Below are positions 1-7,294 of a stretch of 25,024 nt of DNA, piece by piece; position 1 is the first letter of the stretch, and every line of letters starts with the position of its first letter. Position numbers and translations under genes: made by a program. Source of the stretch: Deinococcus carri (lineage in GTDB: Bacteria; Deinococcota; Deinococci; Deinococcales; Deinococcaceae); the NCBI RefSeq assembly GCF_039545055.1, contig NZ_BAABRP010000028.1:1-25024 (forward strand). Direction: 5' to 3'. The notes beneath the pieces were generated by a model, which was not told the DNA's origin, made no database searches, and saw only the letters and a program-made list of their open reading frames with translations.

Positions 1-1004
<1,004 letters not shown>

Positions 1005-1026
1005 AGCGAAAGACCTCCAAAAAGTC

Positions 1027-1095
1027 CTCAATTGAGCCTTGTTACGTCATGGTACGCCTACGTAGCCTTATGTCAGGCCAGGTGCTCGCAGCACC
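1027..1095. promoter_or_regulatory. Cluster of three palindromes in the divergent intergenic region
   Basis: The gap between the AT-rich minus-strand gene and the excisionase-like gene holds three short inverted repeats: CTCAATTGAG (1027-1036, perfect), CTACGTAG (1058-1065, perfect) and GGTGCT-CGC-AGCACC (1081-1095, six-base arms). Such sites are common operators for dimeric regulators in element control regions. I could not place a convincing -35/-10 pair on either strand. The operator role is inference. Confidence 0.35.
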
Positions 1096-1120
1096 GAGTA
1101 CCTACGCCAGGAGGCACCTA

Positions 1121-1327
1121 GTGAAAAGAGCTTTGACCGTACTGGAATCCATCGAGTACCAAAAATGCCAATACGGCTGTGTCGCCTATGGGCGCGACGC
1201 GCTCTACCAGTTGGCACGTGGTGGTCATGTACCCGTAATACGCAATGGTCGGCGCAAGTTGCTTTTTCCGGCCTCAACTATCGACGCCTTGATGGCGGGG
1301 AGCATCCACGCTCAGGACCACCAATGA
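1121..1327 (+). CDS. Excisionase-like HTH DNA-binding protein
   Basis: A 68-residue protein whose core, YGRDALYQLARGGHVPVIR followed by NGRRKLLFPASTIDALM, has the layout of the MerR/excisionase-type winged helix-turn-helix (helix, turn, recognition helix, basic wing, final helix). The start is GTG 1121, six bases after a near-perfect AGGAGG at 1109-1114. The frame stays open upstream to 917, but those codons overlap the divergent gene and intergenic DNA. It is the first gene of the plus-strand replication block and lies at the opposite end of the element from the integrase. Known family members bend att DNA to favour excision or act as small regulators. Either role is inference here. Confidence 0.7.
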   Translation: MKRALTVLESIEYQKCQYGCVAYGRDALYQLARGGHVPVIRNGRRKLLFPASTIDALMAGSIHAQDHQ

Positions 1328-1348
1328 GACAAAGGAAGCGTGTGTAGC

Positions 1349-2545
1349 ATGAGGCTAAGTGACCTTCTCGATCGCTCGAACCTCCCTGACCTGATTGCCT
1401 GGACGTGTGGCCCAGACGCCGTGCGCGGTCTTCACCATGAGCGCGGCGGCGTGATTCGTGACCCTCGGCCCGGCTACGGCGAGGTACACCCCAGCTTCAG
1501 CGTCTACCGGGGCAAGGGCGGACGCTGGAGGTGGAAGCGGCACGGCGGCGGGGACGCTGACCGGGGGGACGCCCTAGCCTTTCTGGATGCTCTGGGATAC
1601 AGCCGGGAGCAGGCGCTGGAGGAACTGGCCCGGCACGCGGGCGTCACCCTCGACGCCTGGACGCCCAGCCATGCGCGGCTCGCGTTCGCCCCTGATCCCC
1701 TCCGGGAAGCGCGGGTGGCGCTTGACCGCTGCACCCCATTGGAGGAAGACGAACTGCGGCGGGCACATGGCCTGCTGGACTTCCTGAGCCTTCATAATCG
1801 GGCCGGGCATGACCTCCAGCGCCGGGGCCTCCACGGATGGAAGGGCATTCAGGTGGGTCGGTTGCGCCGCGACTTCAGCACGTGGGACGGACGCACGCTG
1901 GCCTACGCCGGGGCGCTGGGCGTGCTGATAAACGGCCCGGATAACACACCCTGGGGCCTGAAGGTACGGAACCTGGGCAGTAAAGCGGCTCTGGAGGCTG
2001 CCGGGTTGATGAGGTACGTCTACCGGCTCGCCGGTCACGGTGCACCCGCGTGGTGTCCGCCCCGCTATGGGGACGGGGACGGCGTGCTGATCGTTGAAGG
2101 CGAGCTGAACGGGGCGGCAGCGGCCCGCGCCTTGTGTGAGGCTGGCCTGAAAATGGACGTACAAGGGCTGGCCGGGGCGGGTGGCACGCCCTTCCTTGAC
2201 GGCCTTCAGGGCAAGTCCGTTTTTTTGTACGCCGATCCTGATGCGCTGGGCGCAGCCTGCTTAGCGCGGGTGGGCAAGGTGGCCCAGGCTGCTGGAGCGC
2301 GTGAGGTGCGGGTGCTGGCCCCCCTTCATGATGGGGACTTTGCCGACCTCTGCGGGGAGCTGGGCGCGGCTGAGTTCGGGCGCCTGCTGATGGACCGGGT
2401 TTATAACGCCGATTTAGGGCCACACTCTGATTTGAGGCCAAGAGTCATCTCAAATACAACACTGTCTGGCACGGTGCCGAGCATTTGGGGCCAACGGCCT
2501 ACACGGTCCCGCAGTGTGTGGTGCCTCAAACGGGGGCTGCTGTGA
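1349..2545 (+). CDS. Toprim-domain DNA primase of a mobile element
   Basis: A 398-residue primase-like protein. The N-terminal region (about 40-95: HPSFSVYRGKGGRWRWKRHG, then GDALAFLDALGY) has the layout of a CHC2 primase domain but lacks the zinc-binding Cys/His set. The Toprim domain follows, with the acidic motif IVEGELN at 248-254, the DxD motif YADPDALG at 294-301, and HDGDFADL near 327-334. It should make or help make RNA primers for element replication. ATG 1349 is chosen because AGGAAG lies ten bases upstream; a GTG at 1340 sits too close to that site. The C-terminal tail after about residue 352 is encoded by the repeat cluster at 2411-2495 and looks unlike a primase domain. The stop overlaps the helicase start as GTGA. 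Confidence 0.8.
   Translation: MRLSDLLDRSNLPDLIAWTCGPDAVRGLHHERGGVIRDPRPGYGEVHPSFSVYRGKGGRWRWKRHGGGDADRGDALAFLDALGYSREQALEELARHAGVTLDAWTPSHARLAFAPDPLREARVALDRCTPLEEDELRRAHGLLDFLSLHNRAGHDLQRRGLHGWKGIQVGRLRRDFSTWDGRTLAYAGALGVLINGPDNTPWGLKVRNLGSKAALEAAGLMRYVYRLAGHGAPAWCPPRYGDGDGVLIVEGELNGAAAARALCEAGLKMDVQGLAGAGGTPFLDGLQGKSVFLYADPDALGAACLARVGKVAQAAGAREVRVLAPLHDGDFADLCGELGAAEFGRLLMDRVYNADLGPHSDLRPRVISNTTLSGTVPSIWGQRPTRSRSVWCLKRGLL
2411..2495 (+). repeat. Iteron-like repeat cluster A (three copies)
   Basis: Three copies of a ten-base motif in the same orientation: TTTAGGGCCA (2413-2422), TTTGAGGCCA (2431-2440) and TTTGGGGCCA (2484-2493). The first two start 18 bases apart inside 18-base units beginning GATTT, and the third lies 53 bases further on. 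A GGCACGGTGCC palindrome sits between copies two and three (2468-2478). The cluster overlaps the 3' end of the primase gene, just before the helicase start. It has a mirror-image partner at 3567-3650. Tandem motifs at fixed helical spacing next to replication genes resemble iterons of a theta origin; that function is inference. Confidence 0.6.
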
Positions 2546-3681
2546 GCCTGCGCTTCCGGACCGTCTCCGAGATTGGCACCCCACCTGCTATCGAATGGGT
2601 GTGGGAGGGCCATATAGCACGGGGCTACGTGACTATGCTGGGCGGGCCTGGAGGCGTGGGCAAAAGTGCGCTGGTAGCCAGCTTGGAAGTCGCGGTGCTG
2701 TCTGGCCTGCCCTTTCTCGGCGGACAGACCATGCAAGGGCCAATCATTCACGCCGACTTCGACACCGACGCCCGCGCACAAATCCCCTGGCTGGAGCGCG
2801 CTCTGGTCGGCCAGGGCGTTTCGCACGACGTGCTGCAACACATTACCTATGTCGATTCTGAATCGGGCGGCTTTATGGATGAAGTAGGACTGGCTGCCCT
2901 ACGCGCCCACATCATCCAAACCGGGGCGGTACTGATCGTGATAGACGCCTTCACTTCCGCCTTTCCCATGATTCGCGCGAATGACGCGGGCGAGGTCATG
3001 CAGGTGATGGCCGCCTTCCGGCAACTTGCAAAAGACCTGAATGTAGCCGTGGTGATTCTCGACCACACCCCCAAGCCGATGGCGAATATGCCGGAAGGGC
3101 GCGGCCTGCTGGGCAGCACGATCAAGAGCGCCGGGGCGCGGGCAGTGCATCTGCTGACCCGCGTCAAGCCAAACGAGGTCGGTGGCCTGGACGTGCTGAG
3201 ACTGGAGGCCCACAAAAACAACCTGGCTCCAGTGGGGGAACCGCTGGGCGTCTTGCGGGTGTGGGAAGGCGACGGCCTGCGCTTTGAACCGTATGAGCTG
3301 CCGGGCAGCGACCAGAACGGCCCCAGCATGAAAGCCCGGAAGGCGCTGGAAAAGTACCTGAATGACCGCGCCGGAAGTGTCATCCCCCGAAAGGAACTCT
3401 TCGACCACCTCATTACCCGTCTGAACGTCTCCGAGCGGACGGTGAAGCGGGCCATGTCAGAAATCGTGACCGATGGCGCGGCCCAGGTGGTCATGCTGGT
3501 CGGGCGTGGAAACCCGGTGGGGTACAAAAGCGTTCTGGAACCGGCGGAACCCGGTCCATGGGATGTGTTGGCCCAAAATACTTCAAGCGCGTCAGACGGC
3601 AACGACTTAGGAACACCTCTTGGCCCTAAAACACCCTCTGGCCCCAAATCATCTGAAAAAGTGGAGGTGATGACGTGGTAG
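2542..3681 (+). CDS. RepA-like RecA-fold helicase/ATPase
   Basis: A 379-residue ATPase of the AAA_25/RepA-like RecA-fold group. Walker A is GGPGGVGKS at 34-42, an HADFDTD strand follows at 70-76, Walker B is LIVID at 131-135, and LDHTPKP at 173-179 is the conserved His-containing motif of RSF1010 RepA-type hexameric helicases. The C-terminal part (about 290-350, MKARKALEKYL then SERTVKRAMSEI) looks like a winged helix-turn-helix. GTG 2542 overlaps the primase stop as GTGA, indicating translational coupling; a TTG at 2485 in the same frame is less likely. It probably unwinds the element's origin or loads with the primase. The last 40 residues (rich in S, G, P and T) are encoded by repeat cluster B and look unstructured. 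Confidence 0.82.
   Translation: MSLRFRTVSEIGTPPAIEWVWEGHIARGYVTMLGGPGGVGKSALVASLEVAVLSGLPFLGGQTMQGPIIHADFDTDARAQIPWLERALVGQGVSHDVLQHITYVDSESGGFMDEVGLAALRAHIIQTGAVLIVIDAFTSAFPMIRANDAGEVMQVMAAFRQLAKDLNVAVVILDHTPKPMANMPEGRGLLGSTIKSAGARAVHLLTRVKPNEVGGLDVLRLEAHKNNLAPVGEPLGVLRVWEGDGLRFEPYELPGSDQNGPSMKARKALEKYLNDRAGSVIPRKELFDHLITRLNVSERTVKRAMSEIVTDGAAQVVMLVGRGNPVGYKSVLEPAEPGPWDVLAQNTSSASDGNDLGTPLGPKTPSGPKSSEKVEVMTW
3567..3650 (-). repeat. Iteron-like repeat cluster B (inverted partner of cluster A)
   Basis: On the minus strand this segment holds TTTGGGGCCA (3648-3639), TTTTAGGGCCA (3631-3621) and TTTTGGGCCA (3578-3569). The starts are 18 and then about 52 bases apart, nearly the same spacing as cluster A (18 and 53). 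Aligning 36 bases from GATTT in both clusters without gaps gives 26 identities by hand count. GTCTG also lies shortly before the third copy in both. The cluster is inside the 3' end of the helicase gene, so the helicase gene is flanked by an inverted pair of these arrays. Confidence 0.6.
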
Positions 3682-4055
3682 CGCGTGACCTGTTGCGGGA
3701 ACTGGAAGGGCGCGGCGTCCGGTTGCTTGCCGAGGGCGGGCGCTTGACCACCTGCGCCCCAGCGGGAGCCATCACGCCCGAACTGGCCGAGCAGATCAAA
3801 GCCCAGAAAGACGAGTTGCTGAGGGAACTTCAGGCACGGACGGGCGGGCACCTCGCCCCCCTGCCAGAAGCCCTGGTGAGGCTGGTGCGGGCTGCATCGG
3901 GAAACACTCTGAACCGCCCTGGCTTCCTACCCTCCGGCATCGTGTCCAGCTTGGGGGACTACGTGCTGACCTGTGCGGCGCTGTACGCGTGCGGCTTCGA
4001 CCCAGAGCGGCAACTAACGGACCTCTGGGCGGCGCGCAGCGTCTGGGTGACATGA
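3675..4055 (+). CDS. Small protein with TubC-like N-terminal docking fold
   Basis: A 126-residue protein. Residues 1-55 (ARDLLRELEGRGVRLLAEGG, then LTTCAPAGAITPELAEQIKA) match the pattern of the TubC N-terminal docking domain: helix, short hairpin containing a GxL pair, then two helices ending in KDELLREL. Despite the name, stand-alone copies commonly sit beside primase and helicase genes on plasmids and phages, where their job is unknown. The second half has no recognised motif. GTG 3675 lies seven bases after GGAGG and overlaps the helicase stop, so it belongs to the same operon. A role as a protein-protein adaptor in replication is inference. Confidence 0.65.
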   Translation: MVARDLLRELEGRGVRLLAEGGRLTTCAPAGAITPELAEQIKAQKDELLRELQARTGGHLAPLPEALVRLVRAASGNTLNRPGFLPSGIVSSLGDYVLTCAALYACGFDPERQLTDLWAARSVWVT

Positions 4056-4075
4056 GGCATCGCCGCGAGCCTCAT
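4052..4075. terminator. Hairpin between convergent genes
   Basis: ATGAGGC at 4052-4058 pairs perfectly with GCCTCAT at 4069-4075 across a ten-base loop. It overlaps the stop codon of the docking-like gene and precedes the 3' end of the convergent nuclease-like gene, so it could end transcription from both sides. There is no T tract, so it is not a canonical intrinsic terminator. Confidence 0.4.
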
Positions 4076-4086
4076 TCCAGGCAACG

Positions 4087-4710
4087 TCAGGCCTCGCGCA
4101 CCTCGCCCGCCTCATTCACGAAGAGAGCCGAGATGCCCGTTCGTTCTTTCGCCAGATCAGGCAGCCTGTCCCATAACCGGACAAACTGGCGGTGTTCCGG
4201 TAAAGCGATGCTGTACCGCGCTCTCGGGTCATTCATCCGCTGCAACGTCTCGCCCAGCACGGCGAGAAAATAGTTCACGCGCATCGGATCGCGGGAGCCG
4301 ATACCTTTCACCTCAATGACCCAACGCTCCGCGCCCCGGTGGGCTTCAATGTCGATGCCATGCGCCCTACCCGGAGCGCAGAACGTGAGCTCCCAGCCTG
4401 CTTTCTCCAGCCAGCGGACAAGGGCGACTTTCAGGACATCCTCGGAGAGATTCGCCGGAGCTTGCTGAGCCGATGGGAGGAGAGGAGCAACCGGCACCTG
4501 CGGAGATGCTTCGGCGACATAGCTGCGAATCCGGCCACCCTCGCCCTTGAGCCGAACGATCCTCCCACGGGCATGGAGCTGGCGGCACGCCTGGTTGACG
4601 TCCTGCTGGCTCGCCCCAGCGCCCATCAGGCCGTCGGCCAACTGGCGATCACTCAGGCCAGGATGCAGTGTGAGCAGGCGCAGCACCCGGTCTTTGAGGG
4701 TTTCTGTCAT
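4087..4710 (-). CDS. Winged-helix + PD-(D/E)XK nuclease-like protein
   Basis: A 207-residue two-domain protein. Residues 1-65 look like a winged helix-turn-helix (VLRLLTLHPGLSDRQLADGL, then ACRQLHARGRIVRL). After a proline/alanine linker (about 66-86), residues 88-170 have the layout of a restriction-endonuclease-like fold: a helix with WLEKAGW, D120 in HGIDIEAH, and the E133-V-K135 pair in WVIEVKG. These are the expected metal-binding and catalytic residues. ATG 4710 follows GGAG by seven bases. It is the last gene of the long minus-strand run that begins with hsdM, 70 bases after the HD-domain gene. It may be a DNA nuclease or a dead nuclease-fold regulator; no substrate can be inferred. 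Confidence 0.65.
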   Translation of the reverse strand: MTETLKDRVLRLLTLHPGLSDRQLADGLMGAGASQQDVNQACRQLHARGRIVRLKGEGGRIRSYVAEASPQVPVAPLLPSAQQAPANLSEDVLKVALVRWLEKAGWELTFCAPGRAHGIDIEAHRGAERWVIEVKGIGSRDPMRVNYFLAVLGETLQRMNDPRARYSIALPEHRQFVRLWDRLPDLAKERTGISALFVNEAGEVREA

Positions 4711-4780
4711 TTCTTTTCTCCAGTAGGAGCGGCTCAGCTGCTTGGGCCTGTGACGGCCACCTCGCCAGAAGGCACCTGGA

Positions 4781-5509
4781 TTAGACCTTCACTTCCCCCG
4801 TCTCCCCTCCCGTGACCGGCTCTCTGAGAGTCCGCAGGGGAGGAAAATCGCGCACCGTCTCTGCCGTCACGCCGCACGCCGTCTCCAGTGCGCTCACCGT
4901 CCGGTCAAGTTCCGCGAACAGGGCTTGCAGACGCGGACGATCCTTCGCGCCCGCAGAGGCGCGATATGCGTCTACCAGCAGGCGGTAATACTGCAAGGTG
5001 CCCTGCTGGCCCTGGTTGAACCGCGTGAAGAAGGCCGCGCGTGCCTCGGCAGTTTCCCCAGCAGTCAGCACGTCGGTCAGGATGCTGCGGGCGTTATGCA
5101 GCTTGTCGGACGCACTCACCAGCAGTGAGGAAGCGTCCTCGTGGGCCAGCCTACCCAGGTACTGCGTTTTGCGGTCCACCCAGGGGGCTTTCGGCTCCCC
5201 GGCCTGCGGGGTGGCGTCGGTCGCGCCCTCTACCAGCCGGGCCACGTCTTCTCCGAAAGTATCCGCAATCTCCTGCCACAGATGGGACGCGTCTAGACCC
5301 GTGTATTCCGGCCCGTCTTCCAGAGCGTCGTGGAGCAGGGCGGCGATGGCCTCGTCCTCGTTCGCGCCGAACTCCAGCGCGACGGAGGCGACGCCTAGCA
5401 GGTGCGAGACGTAAGGTGTGCCGGTACCCTTGCGGTACTGGCCGGTGTGCCAGACGTGCGCCAAGTGAAGGGCTTCCGTGAATCGGTGGGTGAGGGGAAA
5501 GTCGCTCAT
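4781..5509 (-). CDS. HD-domain hydrolase, SpoT/MESH1-like
   Basis: A 242-residue metal-dependent HD hydrolase. The expected motifs are HTGQYRKGTGTPYVSHLLGV (21-40, with H36), LLHDALED (58-65, the HD pair at 60-61 plus the ED used in (p)ppGpp hydrolases) and SASDKLHNAR (132-141, with D135). This pattern matches the hydrolase half of RelA/SpoT and the small MESH1-type enzymes. No synthetase or TGS/ACT domain is present. It could remove alarmones or related 3'-phosphorylated nucleotides. ATG 5509 has GGTGG close upstream. It lies 151 bases downstream of the zinc-ribbon gene on the same strand. Its presence in a restriction-rich cluster raises a possible defence or antitoxin role, which is inference. 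Confidence 0.75.
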   Translation of the reverse strand: MSDFPLTHRFTEALHLAHVWHTGQYRKGTGTPYVSHLLGVASVALEFGANEDEAIAALLHDALEDGPEYTGLDASHLWQEIADTFGEDVARLVEGATDATPQAGEPKAPWVDRKTQYLGRLAHEDASSLLVSASDKLHNARSILTDVLTAGETAEARAAFFTRFNQGQQGTLQYYRLLVDAYRASAGAKDRPRLQALFAELDRTVSALETACGVTAETVRDFPPLRTLREPVTGGETGEVKV

Positions 5510-5660
5510 GATCCCACCTTACCTACCTCCACCCGGCCTTCCCAGGAGATTTGTTCCCCACCCAGAGGGGGTACTGGGCGTCCAGGGGTCGTGAGCGCCG
5601 TGTTGAGGAAGAACAGCGTGCCCTCCTGTTTCCAGTGATCCGTCAACCGGGAGCGCCGCC

Positions 5661-6020
5661 TCAATCCCAGATACCAACGGGTTCGCCCCGCTCAATCACT
5701 TCCCCACACTTCGGGCACGGCCCCGGCGGCTGCCACGGCTCCAGGCGGTGAAAGCGGCCCGTGCGGCAGCGCCACTTCACCTCGGCCAACTTCTCTTTGG
5801 GAGGCACCGTTGGTCTGGGGGGTGGGGATGTGGCAGGTGCACCCAGACTGGGCGGCGGCGGTGGCAGATCGTGGGAGAGCCTGCCCGCCAGCACATCCAT
5901 CAACTCGCGGCAGTTCAGGCAATGGACGGTGACATACACCGTGTCGATGCCCCGGTCCATCCCGCCACTCGCCGCCGTGTAACCGCACGCGGCGCAGGTG
6001 AAGTCGTAAAGCGTCCCCAT
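5661..6020 (-). CDS. Small zinc-ribbon protein
   Basis: A 119-residue protein with three Cys pairs or near-pairs: C9/C12, C34/C37 and C102/C105, plus C85. The first two (FTCAACGY and HCLNCREL) can form one zinc ribbon. C85 with C102/C105 (RCRTGRFHRL, then CPKCGEVI) could form a second site. A proline-rich linker (about 52-74) separates them. ATG 6020 has AAGGAGG six bases upstream, a strong site; the open frame extends to 6071 without a better start. It lies 90 bases after the DUF1016 gene. Zinc ribbons of this kind bind nucleic acid or proteins. I cannot assign a function. Confidence 0.7.
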   Translation of the reverse strand: MGTLYDFTCAACGYTAASGGMDRGIDTVYVTVHCLNCRELMDVLAGRLSHDLPPPPPSLGAPATSPPPRPTVPPKEKLAEVKWRCRTGRFHRLEPWQPPGPCPKCGEVIERGEPVGIWD

Positions 6021-6110
6021 CCCGTCCCTCCTTAAATCCCCCCGGCCAACCATGTCCCAGCGCTCCCGCACCGGACGGACAACGATAGTCCACTGCCAAA
6101 GCCTGCGGCC

Positions 6111-7187
6111 TCAGCCCTCCTCCTCACCTGCTCCCGTCTCCAGCCGCTCCAGTTCCGCCTCCAGTTGCTCCACGGTGGGCAATACGTCCTGTAACTCCTG
6201 AGGCAGGGCATCGGCCAGCATGTAGGTGGACACGCCGATGGGTTGCGTGTTCTCGGCCAGCGCGTACTCCACCACCACGTCGTTCTTCGTCTTGCACAGC
6301 AGGATGCCGATGGTCGGCGCGTCCCCCTCGCCCCGCAGCTCGCGGTTCACCGCCGTCAGGTAGAAGCTCAGCTTCCCCGCGTACTCGGGCCGGAACTCCG
6401 TCACCTTCAGCTCGATCACCACGTAGCAGTGCAGGCGCGCGTGATAGAAGAGCAGGTCCAGAAAGAACTCCTCGCCGCCCACCATGAGGCGGTACTGGTT
6501 GCCCATGAAGGCGAATCCCACGCCCAGCTCTAGCAGGAATGCCCGGAGGTGGGCCAACAGCCCCCGTTCCAGGTCGCGCTCATGAGCGGTCTGCCCCTGC
6601 GTCAGGAAGTCGAAGGCGTAGGGGTTCTTGAGCAGGTCGCGGGCCAGCTCAGACTGGGGCGCGGGCAGGGTGCGGCTGAAGTTGGTCTGGGCCGCGCCAC
6701 GCCGTTCCAGCAAACGTGACTCGATCTGGTGGACGAGGATGTTACGGCTCCAACCGCCCTCCAGTGCCGCCCGCGCGTACCATAAGCGGCGCTCAGGCGT
6801 GTCCAGCTTCTCCAGCAACACGACGTGGTGAGACCAGCTCAATTTGGCAACCACCTGTTGCCAGAACTCCGGCGCGGGCCACGCCGCAGCGAACTGGCGC
6901 ATGTAGCGCAGGTTGCGCGGCGAGAATCCGCCCAATTCGGGAAAGGCCATCTTGAGGTCACGGGAAAGCTGGTCCAACACCTTCGCACCCCACCCGGCCT
7001 GCCGGACGCGCTCGTTGAGGGCATGCCCGACCTGCCAGTACAGCGTCACCAGTTCGGTGTTGACGGCCACCGCCGCCCGGACCTGTGCCGCTCCAATCCG
7101 TGCTTTCAGGTCCGCGAGCAGCGCCGCGTAGTTGTCGGGCAGGGCGGGAATGTCGCCCGAACCCTCGCTCAGCCTGGGGTCACTCAC
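6111..7187 (-). CDS. DUF1016 (YhcG-type) PD-(D/E)XK nuclease domain protein
   Basis: A protein of about 358 residues with the two-domain plan of the DUF1016/YhcG family. The N-terminal helical domain contains LYWQVGHALNERV, then FPELGGFSPRNLRYMRQFA and WSHHVVLLEKL. The C-terminal nuclease domain contains FLDLLFYHARLHCYVVIELK, giving D244, E259 and K261 in this numbering as active-site residues. These proteins are often encoded within type I restriction-modification loci, as here. The start is uncertain: GTG 7187 is preferred, while a TTG at 7211 in the same frame would add eight residues. A separate 13-codon frame (7221-7180) with its own upstream purine tract overlaps this start. The preceding gene ends 107 bases upstream. 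Confidence 0.85.
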   Translation of the reverse strand: MSDPRLSEGSGDIPALPDNYAALLADLKARIGAAQVRAAVAVNTELVTLYWQVGHALNERVRQAGWGAKVLDQLSRDLKMAFPELGGFSPRNLRYMRQFAAAWPAPEFWQQVVAKLSWSHHVVLLEKLDTPERRLWYARAALEGGWSRNILVHQIESRLLERRGAAQTNFSRTLPAPQSELARDLLKNPYAFDFLTQGQTAHERDLERGLLAHLRAFLLELGVGFAFMGNQYRLMVGGEEFFLDLLFYHARLHCYVVIELKVTEFRPEYAGKLSFYLTAVNRELRGEGDAPTIGILLCKTKNDVVVEYALAENTQPIGVSTYMLADALPQELQDVLPTVEQLEAELERLETGAGEEEG

Positions 7188-7294
7188 GGGGAACCCACTC
7201 AGGTTCGTCAAATTGGCTCATTGGCGCGTTTCCCCCACCCAAACTGCGATCCAGCAACATGGACGGTGGTCCATCGCCAGCAAGTGTCCCGCTG

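Noticed and set aside
2468..2478. GGCACGGTGCC palindrome as a terminator for the primase gene
   Set aside because: It lies inside the coding sequence, has only a one-base centre and no T tract. It is better read as part of the repeat cluster.
2847..3851. A 334-codon open frame on the minus strand
   Set aside because: Antisense to the helicase gene and spanning its end. Ser/Arg/Pro-rich composition without motifs.
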